64,000 bases of DNA, taken from Saussurea involucrata. Taxonomy: Eukaryota; Streptophyta; Magnoliopsida; Asterales; Asteraceae. The stretch covers positions 89,103,295 to 89,167,294 of the forward strand of contig CM066327.1 of NCBI GenBank assembly GCA_033807775.1, written 5' to 3'. Position numbers and translations under genes: made by a program. Positions 43,309 through 54,099 of the stretch are shown in pieces (the first letter of the stretch is position 1; every line of letters starts with the position of its first letter). The notes under the pieces were generated by a model. That model made no database searches, was not told where the DNA came from, and worked only from the letters and a program-made list of their open reading frames with translations.

Positions 43309-44827
43309 CCGGGGGAGGGTTGGAGAAGGTGTTGAAATCACGATGTCCTATGAAGTGTTCGTAGTCGTCTTCCAGTGTTGGTTGACGATGAGAGCCACCG
43401 GGTCCTTGCTTTTGATCTATCAATCGCTGTAGATCATTAGCCACTATGTCACTCAGCTGAATGGTGTCTGAGCTTGAGAATGGAGGGATTATGAAGTTTG
43501 GAGTGACCAAAGAGGATGAGGGAGGAACAAGGGTTGAGAAGAGGGATTGGGTATCAGATTCAGCGTTGGATCCACTTAAGAAAACTTCAGCAGTACTTGG
43601 AGGTACTGAAGAAGGGGGTCCTGATCTAAGATAACTTCAGTGTCTTGAGACACTGAGGTAGGTATAGAAGAGGTTGGTTCAGCGGTTGTGGCAGAGCGTG
43701 CCACGAAACTTTCCAGCGTCTTCTGTAGAGAGACAGATGCGGAGTCTTCAGCCTGGGAAGGCTTGGGGGTTGCTCCTTATAAATCTTCTTGGTCTTATGG
43801 ATGCCAAGTGGGGTTTCAGATTGTTTTCTCTTTCGAGATGGAGTGGATGGTGCGGCCTGGGTACCAGCGGTTGGGACGACCGCTGCCGTTGAGGTAGCCG
43901 CAGAAGTAGAAGAAGTAGGAGGACGGAGAATATGTAAGAGAGTAGAAAGACGCACCTCGTTGGCGAGCGGCTTGAAGTCGAGTACCTTAGGGCCGATCTG
44001 GGACAACCTCAGGTCTCCCTCTTTAGGGTACTGATCCCCAAGTGCTTGTTTGAAGAGAGCACTAAGGAAACGAGGATAAGGGACGTTCGCTGATCCCTTT
44101 GGTTCTTCGACCCTCTCCATCATGTCTTCAAAGATGATCTTGGCCCAGTCTATATGGAGCCCTTTCATCAGCGCATACCCCATAGCAGTCTGGGGCTTAG
44201 AGGCATGATCAGTTGACCCCACCTTAGCTGTCATGCAGCTGATGATATGTTTGAAGATGTAGTTCATCTCGCTTGGCATTTTTCTTTTCAGCACCATTGT
44301 TATCTTCTTCTCAGGGAGACCGTCTCTCCCTGTGTTCCAGTTGTACTTCATTGCATCAAAAAAGGCAATGATTTCAGCTATGCCTTCCTTGGATTTGACA
44401 TCAGGTAAGGAAATGAAGCGATTGTCTATTGAGTTTCCAAGAAGATTGAGAGCAGACATGATAGCCCTGGGATGGATCTTTGCTTCCCCAAACTCGGTTT
44501 CAAAGAGGACCACGTCCACCATTTTTTCAGGTTTCTTGGTGGAGGCAACCTGAGATCTTCTGCCAGTGTACCAGAATTGGGCAAGTAGGTTCTTATGGGT
44601 TGGGGCTTGATTGTCAGGGCTATCGCTAGAGGATAGGTCTTCAGAAAGTTAACAGCGTCATCAAGATGAGTGACCTGTTTCTTTGGAGGGAAGTTGAATA
44701 GGGTGTAGGGGTTGTTACCATGGAATGTAATCTTGTCCAATGAGTGACCCATGTTAGGAGCCCTGATAATTTCAGTCTTGTCTAAAGAGGTAGGGGATGC
44801 AGCGTTGGTAGAGTCAGTAGTTGCCAT
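43309..44827 (-). pseudogene. aORF of element D, exon 1: N-terminal domain
   Basis: Likely start MATTDSTNAASPTSLDK at 44827, two bases after an AACAG acceptor-like site. A frameshift near 44510 separates it from the frame VDVVLFETEFGEAKIHPRAI and onwards, which holds KMPSEMNYIFKHIISC, DWAKIIFEDMMERV, NVPYPRFLSALFKQAL (near 44080), VRLSTLLHIL and the basic motif KRKQSETPLGIHKTKK (about 43800). Another frameshift follows the basic motif. The last part, YEHFIGHRDFNTFSNPPPG, leads into intron 1. It is the most complete copy of the N-terminal domain besides A. Confidence 0.8.
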
Positions 44828-45796
44828 TTCTGTTTAGAACACAATGATGAAGAAGATAAAGAACAGTTCTTAAAATGGAGAAGTTTCCAAAATAAGGGTT
44901 TTTAGGGTTTTACAGTTTCCATTTAGAGAAAGAATTGGAAACTAGGGTTTTCTAGTTTTGAAAAGAAGTACAAAACGTAGTGAAAAATCTTGTTTTCCAG
45001 TTTCCTTTTATGGAAGGGATTCTGGAAAAACATATGAAACTGTCAAGTTTAAGAGTTTTGTTAAAAACTTGAAGAACAACCTATAAATAGATGGTATCTT
45101 TTAAAACCATGAAGAAGATGATTTTAAACATTAGAAAAGTACATTGTTTGATCTTGTAATAACAAGAATAACATCAAAAATGTGGTTTACGATGGATTAA
45201 AGAAGAGAAATGTAACCTGTTTTGTAAATGAAGATGAAGGTTAACACAAGTTCTTGAGAAAATAATCCGAATGCAACAGTGAGTTCTTGCTTTAGAGAGT
45301 AAGTTCGCGTAAGAGGTAAAAATATAAACTCAAAGGGTTTATATAGTGAGAGTAGAGAGAGAAAAACTAAGAGCGGGAAAAGTTTTTCATGATGACACGG
45401 ACACGTCCCTTAAATCTTATTGGACAAGGAAACGAAACGGGCGAACGTGTCAGACAAAAAGGCGTGCCATGGTTTATTCGTTGTGATGACGTCACAAACA
45501 TCCTTTCATTTTTTTATGGTGTCTCTGAGGGTTTTGAAAACTCAGGGACATTTTAAAAATAAGAAACACTGATTAGAAATATCAGTGAGATTTAAGAGTT
45601 TCAAAAGAATCACTGAAAGGAAGAGATATTCAGCGATGTAATTTGTTTTGAAATCTTGCATGTTGAGGCGAACGTCAACGATTAAGAGAGAGAACATACC
45701 TTGATATCAGCAAATCAATTTTGTTCAGAGATTAGATGATTAATAGGGGTATACAAGTTCATTTTATCACTGATCAGATGCTAATCGCTGAAGATT
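44828..45796 (-). other. Spacer between pol and aORF of element D, with 3' splice site
   Basis: About 970 bp, A/T-rich, without a protein-like frame and without the TCCGGA array seen in A and B. At its end the minus strand reads TCATTGTGTTCTAAACAG|AA directly before the aORF ATG, a good 3' splice-site candidate. Nothing else is recognised. Confidence 0.5.
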
Positions 45797-46310
45797 TTAT
45801 TCTTCTAGGTTCAGCATTCCAAGCTCGCTGATGAGAAAGTTGAATCTTGTCTCATCAAGAGGTTTGGTGAAAAGATCAGCTAACTGAAAGTCAGTGGGAA
45901 TAAAATGAAGTTCTATATCATCATTTATCACATGATCTCTGATAAAATGATACCTGATCTCGATGTGTTTAGTCTTTGAGTGTAGCACTGGATTGTTTGC
46001 AATGGCGATGGCACTGGTGATGTCGCAATAGATTGGAATTTTGGAGAGCTGAAGGTCATAGTCAAGCAGTTGATTTCTCATCCACAAGACCTGAGCACAA
46101 CAGCTTCCAATAGCTACGTACTCAGCTTCAGCGGTTGAGGTGGACACTGAGTTTTGCTTTTTGCTTGTCCAACTCACCAGCTTTCCACCCGGAGCTGACA
46201 GCCTCCTGTGGTGCTTTTCCAATCCAATTTGCATCCTGCAAAATCACTATCTGAATAGGCGATTAGATCAAACCCTGAGTCTTTGGGATACCAAAGACCT
46301 AGGTTAGGAG
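45797..46310 (-). pseudogene. RNase H domain, element D pol
   Basis: SWTSKKQNSVSTSTAEAEYVAIGSC, VLHSKTKHIEIRYHFIRDHV and PTDFQLADLFTKPLDE are the copia RNase H motifs in order, ending GMLNLEE and a stop. A frame change near 46235 separates it from the RT. Confidence 0.9.
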
Positions 46311-46315
46311 TACCT

Positions 46316-47060
46316 TTAAGGTATCGAAAAATACGCTTTACAGCGATCAATGAGATTCCTTAGGTTCAGGTTGATATCGTGCACATAAACAACTTGCATA
46401 CATAATATCAGGATGGCTAGCTGTAAGATACAGAAGCAGCCGATCATCCCATGGTACGCTGTGACATTAACAGGTTTCCTTGAAGGATCTTTGTTAAGTG
46501 TCAGCGGCAGTGCCATTGGGGTTTTCATAGCTGAGCTTTGAGTAAGATCAAACTTTTTCAGCATATCTTTAACATACTTACCTTGGTGAATGAAAGTTCC
46601 TTTTTCATTCTGCTTGATTTGAAGACCAAGGAAATATGTCAGTTCACCCATCATACTCATTTTATATTCAGCTTTCATTTTTTCAGCGAAACGAGTATAT
46701 AAGTCAGGGTTAGTAGAACCAAATATAATATCATCGACATATATTTGAACAAGAATGATATGACCTTTTACATTCCTGAAAAAAAGAGTTTTGTCGATTT
46801 TACCACACTCAAAATTTTCAATATAGAGATAAGTAGAGAGAGTGTCATATCATGCACGAGGAGCTTGCTTTAAGCCATAAAGTGCCTTATCCAGTTTATA
46901 TACATAACCTAGATGCTTAGGATCAGTGAATCCTGGAGGTTGTTCAACATAGACTTCTTCATTCAGTCTTCCGTTGAGAAATACTGATTTAACATCCATC
47001 TGATATACTTTGAATTCTTTGTGATTAGTGTAAGTTGGTTTAGGACCATTTGCATGCTTA
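46316..47060 (-). pseudogene. Reverse transcriptase of element D, N-terminally deleted
   Basis: Begins after a deletion junction at about 47060 with VYQMDVKSVFLNG, then LDKALYGLKQAPRA, the catalytic YVDD block QIYVDDIIFGSTN (about 46745-46715), MSMMGELTYFLGLQIKQ and HQGKYVKDMLKKF. A stop follows QAPRA, and a frameshift near 46430 disrupts the ASRPDI region. The N-terminal third of RT and everything before it back to gag (protease, integrase) is missing. Confidence 0.88.
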
Positions 47061-47070
47061 GCCGGAATTT

Positions 47071-49119
47071 TTAAATGAGCAGGCCAGCACCAAGAATACC
47101 TTTGGCATTGGAAATTGGAGGAACTATCAGTTCTTCGGATTTCTTACCAATTATATCCACTCTGATTCTAGGAGTAGATCGCTGAACGAATTCAGGAATC
47201 TTGTTCTTAGAAGTAGAGGGATAATTCACTGATGGCTTAGAAGCATTCAACTTAGGTACAAAGGTACCCTTATGAGGTTTATGATTAAAAACTTTTTCTT
47301 TACCTTTACCTTTAGAGATTAAGGTAGATTTTTCCTCAGGAATGGGAGTTTCAGAAGAGGAACACTGAGACGAAGAGGTGTCAGGGATAAAGGATACGAA
47401 CATTCCAAACTTAAGCATGGAACGATCAGTGGTTGGTTCTTTAGCATCAGCTTTATAACCAAGACCACTTTTATCACTCAGGGGAATCTGAGCACTTAAT
47501 ATCTCAGTGATCGATGTTGAGGATTTACACCATCCTTCAATAGTATCCTTTTCAGCCTTTAATGCAGCGACAACATCTTCTCGCTCGATACGAATGATTT
47601 GATTTATACACACCTGATCTTTCAAATTTTCTTCTATTTTAGAAAGCTTTTGAATTTCGAAATGACAATTCTTAAGCTGTTCAGCAAGGTCAATATTTAA
47701 TTTTTCAGCTTTGGTCTTGCCATTCATGGCATCATATAAATCAACAGTCAAAAGATCGACGGTCCGACGTCTTTTGATGTCACTAAGGGCTGAAGTATGA
47801 ATATCAGTGAGAGAGTTTAATACTTGAGAGGTAGAGGTAGAAGTAGAGGGAATTTCAGTTTGTTCTTTCTCTTCTTCTATTTTGGCCATGAGGCAGAGAT
47901 TGGCCTCATCATCATCTTCAGAGTCAGATGATTCTTCATCAAAAAGAGCCCAGTCATGATCTTCAGCGATCATGCTTTTGCCTTTCTTCTTAAAGCTTTT
48001 CAGCTTTGCATATTTTTCTTTCAGCTTCTTGTACTTGTCATCTCTAGCCCTGGGGTTAGAGGATTTATTGTAGGAAGAAGATGAGGGTTTAAAGACTTTC
48101 TTTGACCTGCATTCACTAGCAAAGTGTCCTACTTTTTCATAGTTAAAGCAGGTAGCAGTAGCCTTATCTACAGGGGTTGAAGATTTTGGCTTGTCAGTGA
48201 GGGAAAGAGGTTTATTTCTTCTGAAGTTACTCTTTCTGGCAAATCTCCTGAATGTATTAGTCAGGAGTGCCAGTGACTCATCAATTTCTGAAGGATCGAC
48301 TTCTGATGATTCATCAGAGTTAGATTTCAACTCAGTGATAGTGATAGTAGATCGCTGAGTAGGTACCAACTCTGAAGAGAGTAAAGCAATAGGTGTGCTT
48401 TTGGAATCTTTTACAAGATTCTTCTTAAGATGACACGACTGCTCATGATTGAGCATAGTGCCAAATAAGGTAGAAAGGGTCATTGATTTCAGATCCTTTA
48501 AGAGCTTAAGGCACATTGAATAACTGTCCCATCTTTCAGGAAGACTTTCTAGAAACTTTGTGAGGATCTCAAAATTAAAATATTCCTTACCAACAGTTTT
48601 TAAGTCAGTGATTAAACAGTTAAAACGTTGGTGAACTTCAGAAACAGTTTCATTCTTACCACAAATGAAACTTTCGTACTGTCTTACCAGGTTGATCTTT
48701 CTCGAATCCTGGACTTCAGATGTACCTTCATATTGAACACATATTGTGTCTCACATGGCTTTAGAACTTTTCAGGTTCATGACGGAGTGGTATACTTCAT
48801 CGGGAAGAGCCATAGAGAGAATGGATCTGGCCTTTGTATCGATGGCCACCTTCTTCTTGTCTTCATCAGTCCACGTGCTAACTGCCCTGGGAATGATTCT
48901 TTCAGGAATGGCAACTCTAGTAGCAGTGCCTGGAACTTCAGGATTTACCATGACAGGGATATATGGTCCATTTTCAATGTAGTAAGGCATAGTAGGATCT
49001 ACACCTTCCAAGAAGAGCATCATCCTATTTTTCCAGAGATTGAAGTTATCTTTGGAAAATCTAGGGAGTTTTGCAAGAGAACCATTATCGGTATAGTTTG
49101 TGTTTGTGGAGTTTGCCAT
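47071..49119 (-). pseudogene. Gag of element D with altered zinc knuckle
   Basis: Starts MANSTNTNYTDNGSLAKLPR at 49119, 70 bp after the primer site. The capsid-type region has FSKDNFNLWKNRMMLFLEG and KKVAIDTKARSILSMALPDE; the frame is broken between 48750 and 48517 and resumes at MCLKLLKDLKSMTLSTLFG. The zinc knuckle near 48150-48110 reads CFNYEKVGHFASEC, so the second Cys of CCHC is Tyr. A coiled coil (about 47720-47520) follows. The frame ends at the pol deletion (NAKGILGAGLLI). H carries a related gag with the Cys intact. Confidence 0.85.
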
Positions 49120-49190
49120 ATTGAGAATATAGCAAGGAAAAGAAAAGAATACAGTATAAGCAAGATCTTGTTTATTTGATTAAACAAACT

Positions 49191-49202
49191 TATCTGATAC
49201 CA
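49191..49202 (-). promoter_or_regulatory. Primer-binding site of element D
   Basis: Minus-strand TGGTATCAGATA, two bases after the 5' LTR; initiator-Met type with a changed last base. Confidence 0.85.
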
Positions 49203-49204
49203 CT

Positions 49205-50175
49205 TATTGGTCCCAAAGGGGTTATACAAGTTTGTAGAAGGGGGGGGGGGGGGGGGGTTGAATACAAACACACGATTTTTATCTTTCTAAATTGTATATT
49301 GATATGTATCAAACAATTTACAGTTTGTTGCGGAACAAGATTAAGGAGTAAACCAAATCTAAACAAACTATGAGAATCACTAAGAGTTCTTGCACTAGAA
49401 ATAGAGATTAAGAAAATCTAGAATACTAAGGAGAGTATTCTAACACACAGTAAGTTCAGCGAGAAGAAAGGTTCGAGCACTTCACAAATGAAGTAGGGTT
49501 TCTTTTATATACTTCATGCATTTAATGCATGTCATTATGCCTTTACACGTAGCAGCCTCTGGTTGGTTGCATGTTTTGATTTCAGTAGACAACCTAGTAG
49601 CCGCATGATGAACAGTGTAAGATCAGAGTTGGTTGTACGATTCTGGACAAAAGGGATGTTCACTCTTACAAAATCGTATGGAGACGTGCAGGGGATAAGA
49701 CAAAAGTAACTTGTAGAGGAGGCTTCATGTTCAGCGTTCGCTGAATGATTCTTTATCAGCGAATGATAAAGTTCAACGTTCGCTGAAGTCTTCTACTTGA
49801 AACTTCATGTTGAGTGGGCAAATTTTGGCTTCGCTGATATCCGCATCAGTTCACTAGTAGACTTAGTCGCTGGTTCTTTGGCTTGATCTTCGACTTCAGC
49901 GTAGAACATGGTTGACGTGAATCATGTCTTCAGGGATCATAAGTAAACAACATAAGGTATCAGCGATCATCAGTGAGACTGAACAGGCTCAGGGCTCACT
50001 GATGAACAGTGTTCGCTGAATGTATAATTTAAAGAACATTAGTTTCCTATTAGCGATACTAAACAGACTTAGTATTTATCAGCGATAGTGAAACTCTAAT
50101 ACATATTGTCTAATTACAATTTTCACTAAGTGTTTCTCAGGGTCATTATCAAATCACTGAGGGTTTGGATCAACA
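49205..50175 (-). repeat. 5' LTR of element D
   Basis: 971 bp, ...GGATCAACA at the right edge next to TSD TCTAC; the inner edge is TATTGGTCCC in place of TGTTGGTCCC. Contains an 18-base G run (49240-49257) and many TCAGCGA/TCAGTGA words. Confidence 0.9.
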
Positions 50176-50823
50176 TCTACTAATGATCTGATGCGGATAT
50201 CAGTGAAACCAAGACAAGTCCACAACACACAATATTTCAAGTAGAAGACTTCAGCAAGAGCTGACCTTCATTCAGGCCTCACTGAAAGAAGATCAACTCA
50301 GTGATCGCTGATCATGAAGCCTGCTCAACAAGAAATGTTTGTCTTATCCCCTTGCACACTTTTGTATGATTTTTCAGAAGGACATACCTTTGTCTATGAT
50401 CGTACAAACCACTCTGCCACTACACTGTTCACCATGCGCCCAAAAGCATATTTGCAAAAGTCTTCTAAGCATGCATCCAACCAAGTGTTGACACATGTAA
50501 AGTCCCTTTGACATGCATTAAATGCATGTAGTATAAATAAGAGGAATGATCCTTCACTTCGGATAAGGACACCCCTGAACTAATTTATGCGTTAGAAAAT
50601 TACTCTTAATTTTTTTTGTTCTTTCTTTCTTATTCTTAGTGCAAGAAATCTGTGTGATTCTCATAGTTTGTTTAGATTAGGTCTAGTACTTAATCTTATT
50701 CCGCAATAAGCTGTAAGTTGTTTGATTTATTCAATAAAACAATTTAGAAAGATAAAAATCTTGTGTTTGTATTCAACCCCCCTTCTACAAACTTAGTACT
50801 TGTATAACCCTTCGGGACCAACA

Positions 50824-52830
50824 GTGTAATTCTATGATTCTTTCAAGATCAATGTAATATAAGATGATTACTTAATAGATCTGGTTTAACACTCGAGCCT
50901 CTCATTCTAGTATTCCTCCTGATCATCCAGCTTCTCTATCACTTGCTTCTGATTTTTCTCCATGATTTTCAACAACATGGTGAATGTAGCAGTCGCCATC
51001 CTCTTATATGTTGTAGCACTGGCTGTAGGATGTCCTATTCTTAACATGTCTTCCTCATCAGACTGCTTCCTCACCTGGTTCTTCAAGATCCTGTTTATGC
51101 CCAACTTGTCTATCATAGCCTTCTTCTCCACATACTCATCACTCTAAATGGTCCTTACCTTATCCTTCTCCATTAAAGCATGTATTAGGGTAGGATGCCA
51201 CAATCCACCATTTGTCTTCTCTATGAAACCTTTTATGCTTTTGTTCATCACTTGCCCAACATCAAGATTCTTACCAGCCAATATGGATTAAAGAAATACA
51301 CACCTTTCAAATGGGAGGCTGGTGTCACGTGATGTAGGAATCAAAGTATGAGTGATGAAGTGAAACCACACATTGGCATGCGGGGACAGGTTGTGTGTTT
51401 TTAGGATCCTTTCTTGACCCTTACTACTTCACTGTATTCCTTCGTTTGCAATAACCTCCAACACCCGTTTTGCATCAGCTGTAGAGGCTATTCTCACCAG
51501 TTTGTTGTAAAATAGATGTTGTTGATGGCATCTGCTTAGTAGAAAACATCCATGCCTTTCACTGTCACAATTTCATCAAGAGTGACTGCAGCCTTTACAT
51601 AGATCTCTCTTACCTAATATATGTTATGCTTGGGTGGAACATTGAAAAATAGTTCCCAACGTAGTGTCTCAATGGCTTCTTAGATAAAAGGATATTCAGA
51701 TATAATTCTTGGACTGAATCCTTTGTCCATAAGCCCATTCCTTGACTTGAACTGCTTCTTAGCCTCTTTGCAAGTGAATATTGTTACCCTTTCTTCATAG
51801 TCATGCATCTCCTAATATATGTGTTCCTCCACCCTTAAATGTTAACCTTTTCTGCCCTTTTGGGGTTTTTGGCAATTTTCCTCGTATACCAAATGTTCTT
51901 TTCCTTTCCGTTCTTCTTTGGTTTGGCCTTTGCTGTTTTTGCCTTGTCCTTGATCAGTGGTTCTTCTTGCTCTTCAACAACAGTGGCCATCTCCACTTCA
52001 TCATCTTCCTTGCCACCATCACCATCATCTTCAGACTATGAGTTCCTTGGAGTTTGTAATAGGGCATTTAGAATGTGGTCATTTCCTACTTCTCCTTGTA
52101 CACCAGTAGTCTGCTATGGTATAAAGATTGTCATTACCTCATGGTGTGACACTTGCGACACTACATTCAGGTTTCCACTTCTGATGTCATGTACCAGACT
52201 AGTGTTCAATACATAAATAGGGGATACGGTCGTGGTTATGGTTGTTTGTGGTGGTTACCACTGGTGGGGTATCTATATATTGGTTAGGTAGTTGGTTTAT
52301 ATTGAACCCTTCAAGATGAGATGGTGATAGGCTTGAATTGAAAGGTTCATTCGGGTATTAGGCATCCTTGGTGATAGAGGTATTGGGATTGTTTCTATTA
52401 GCTTGATTTGTTTCCAGGGATTCTTTGTAAAAATCCATTGTCTCCACATATGCTTGCTCCCCCTCCCTGTTAAGAGTAAGAACTCCTCCTAACAGAGGGT
52501 TTACAGGCCCTGTTTAAGGGGTTTGGGTGCTTTGGGTTTCTTCATGGGGTTGAGAATGTGTGGACTCCTTTGTAATACCCTCAAATTTTGGAAAGAGCAA
52601 CTGATTTAAAACTTTCGATAATACATCAAATGAAGGATAAAAATCCCATCCTACAATTCAATAACTCAAGTCTTATACGAAGACTAAATATAGGTCGGGT
52701 GTTAGAATTACAAAGAATTCAAGAATTGTGAGTAGCAGCGGAATCAATTGACGAGTTGATCAAGAAACTTCAAGAACGCAATCAAGAAACCTTAAAGAAC
52801 TCGATCTTGAACGAATTTGTTTGTTGATTT
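50824..52830 (-). pseudogene. Element F internal region: plant-transposon-domain-like ORF, decayed
   Basis: After the leader of F (about 52570-52830, no frame) the minus strand contains DEIVTVKGMDVFY, then (51,400-50,900) LIPTSRDTSLPFERCVFL, SILAGKNLDVGQVMNKSIKG and TNGGLWHPTLIHALMEK, and KKAMIDKLGINRILKNQV. This order resembles the 'putative plant transposon protein' domain (Pfam Transposase_32) found in many plant LTR elements. Several stops break it. A Lys/Glu-rich low-complexity stretch (about 52030-51850) precedes it. No pol is visible; the rest of F would lie beyond element C, left of the window. Confidence 0.5.
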
Positions 52831-52842
52831 GCTCTGATACCA
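52831..52842 (-). promoter_or_regulatory. Primer-binding site of element F
   Basis: Minus-strand TGGTATCAGAGC two bases from the LTR at 52845, showing that this is the 5' LTR of a minus-strand element with its body to the left. Confidence 0.9.
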
Positions 52843-52844
52843 AT

Positions 52845-53437
52845 TGTAGAAACCAGGATTCAATCTTACAATCAAATATGAACAATCAAATAGTAAATGA
52901 TAGAGATTTGGATCAACGCACTTGTATTCAATTAAGAACAGATTATAGATCTAGAGAGAGAATCTCTCAAAGATTACAAAAGTGGAATACAAAGATATGC
53001 GGGAAAGTTATGCGAAAGATTATGCCAAAGATTAGTTAGCTTACAGTTGCTAACTCCTATATATACTGTAAAGAAAAGCTAAAGCTACAGTACATATACA
53101 TCAAAGACTAATAGAACAATTACACGTTTCCTAATTAGTAACAGAATATAACTGAAAGTATCCAAGACATAAGTTATGAATAACATATTCAGAACCTCTG
53201 AACATTTTTCTGATTAAGCACTTCAGAACTTCTTTCAAGCACTTGTGATATTTTCTTCATCATTCTTAAAAGTTATGAGTCTCCTACTCAGAACTCTGAC
53301 CCTTTAGTTCAGACTTTCATACTTGTAATCTTTTCGAGACTTCTCAGATCAGAACTTCTGAGTCTTCTAACTCAGAACTCTGAGTCTTCTATTCAGATCC
53401 AACACTTGTAACTTTTGACAAAACTTCAGATCTAACA
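52845..53437 (-). repeat. 5' LTR of element F (593 bp)
   Basis: Plus-strand ends TGTAGAAACCAGGATTC and CAGATCTAACA. It interrupts the first ORF of element E at 53437; ATGTG (53438-53442) is the expected target duplication. TCAGAACTCTGA-type words are repeated at 53270-53400. Confidence 0.88.
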
Positions 53438-53926
53438 ATGTGGGTTATCATATCCAATTCCCCATTGCTTGTTAAAATACGTGAATTCCTTTGGTTTGTT
53501 CATGTGAATTGTCTGATCAGTTTGACCTCTTTTATAAAGTTTAGTTTCAAGATTAGTTATTTTAGCAGCAAACTCTTTGTGTTGAATTTGAAGAGACGCG
53601 CATTGATAGACAATCTCTGCTTTCTCATTCTCACAGTGATCAATCTTTGAGTTCAATTCAGATATTTTAGCTCTAAGGTACTTTGGTGCTATAGAAAGAT
53701 TTGTGCATTTTTCTTTAAGATTAGCATTGTCGGACTTTAACTTTTTTGTGACCCTCTTTTGAGCATCTAGTTTTTCTTTTAAAGAATTAATTTCAAGCAT
53801 TTGTTCATTAGAGGTAAGCATATAGGACTCTACCTTTAGACCAAGCAGTTGAATCTTATCAACTAAAGCATTATGAGTTGGTAGACATACCTGACAAGCT
53901 GCTGCAGATTGAGATGAGCAAGACAT
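53438..53926 (-). pseudogene. First ORF of element E: coiled-coil protein, cut by F
   Basis: MSCSSQSAAACQVCLPTHNA starts at 53926. KEKCTNLSIAPKYLRAKISE and KEFTYFNKQWGIGYDNPH correspond block by block to the first ORF of element B (KEKCKNLSIAPKDLRAKLSE, KEFTYFNKEWGIGYDNPH). Open over the visible 163 codons. It is cut by element F, and the rest lies beyond the window's left side. No capsid domain or zinc knuckle precedes it, so E belongs to the same gag-reduced type as B. Confidence 0.8.
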
Positions 53927-54099
53927 CTTTATTGCACTTAGATGATCGTCAGACAGTTGAAAATATCGATTCAAGGAAAAACCAGATACTCTCAAGAATA
54001 CTCAAATGTCCCCCTCCTGAGACTTAACACAGGGGTCCCAGATAATCTCAAGAATACTCAAATGGCCCCCAGAAAAATTTTAAAAACTGAGAGTTCGGG

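Larger units (their letters stand above)
39579..50175 (-). mobile_element. Ty1-copia element D (10.6 kb), minus strand, pol internally deleted
   Basis: Inserted in the 3' LTR of C with TSD TCTAC. Order in the reading direction: 5' LTR (49205-50175), primer site, gag, deletion junction, partial RT, RNase H, spacer, two-intron aORF, polypurine tract, shortened 3' LTR (39579-40469). Protease, integrase and the N-terminal part of RT are missing. LTRs belong to the C/H family. Several frameshifts and stops are present. Confidence 0.93.
1299..50823 (+). mobile_element. Ty1-copia element C, 3' part, interrupted by I, G and D
   Basis: The visible parts are the extra gene after pol (1299-4160 and 38176-38990), a 3' non-coding stretch with polypurine tract, and the 3' LTR (39259-39578 and 50176-50823). 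Gag and pol lie left of the window. Its LTR belongs to the same family as those of D and H (start TGTTGATCCAAACCC, end GGGACCAACA). The next bases, GTGTA (50824-50828), should be its target duplication. It sits inside element F, whose sequence resumes at 50824. It is split by G inside a coding exon (TSD TTCAA) and by D inside its 3' LTR (TSD TCTAC). Confidence 0.85.
39259..50823 (+). repeat. 3' LTR of element C, split by element D
   Basis: Consists of 39259-39578 and 50176-50823 (963 bp after removing one TCTAC copy). It matches the 977-bp LTR of H end to end. Likely TATA box TATAAATAA at 50532-50540. Many TCAGTGA and TCAGCGA words. The D insertion has TCTAC on both sides (39574-39578, 50176-50180). 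Confidence 0.92.

Noticed and set aside
52573..52600. TGTAATACCCTCAAATTTT, which looks like the start of a gypsy LTR
   Set aside because: No partner end, TSD or primer site could be found nearby; it may be a short fragment or chance.
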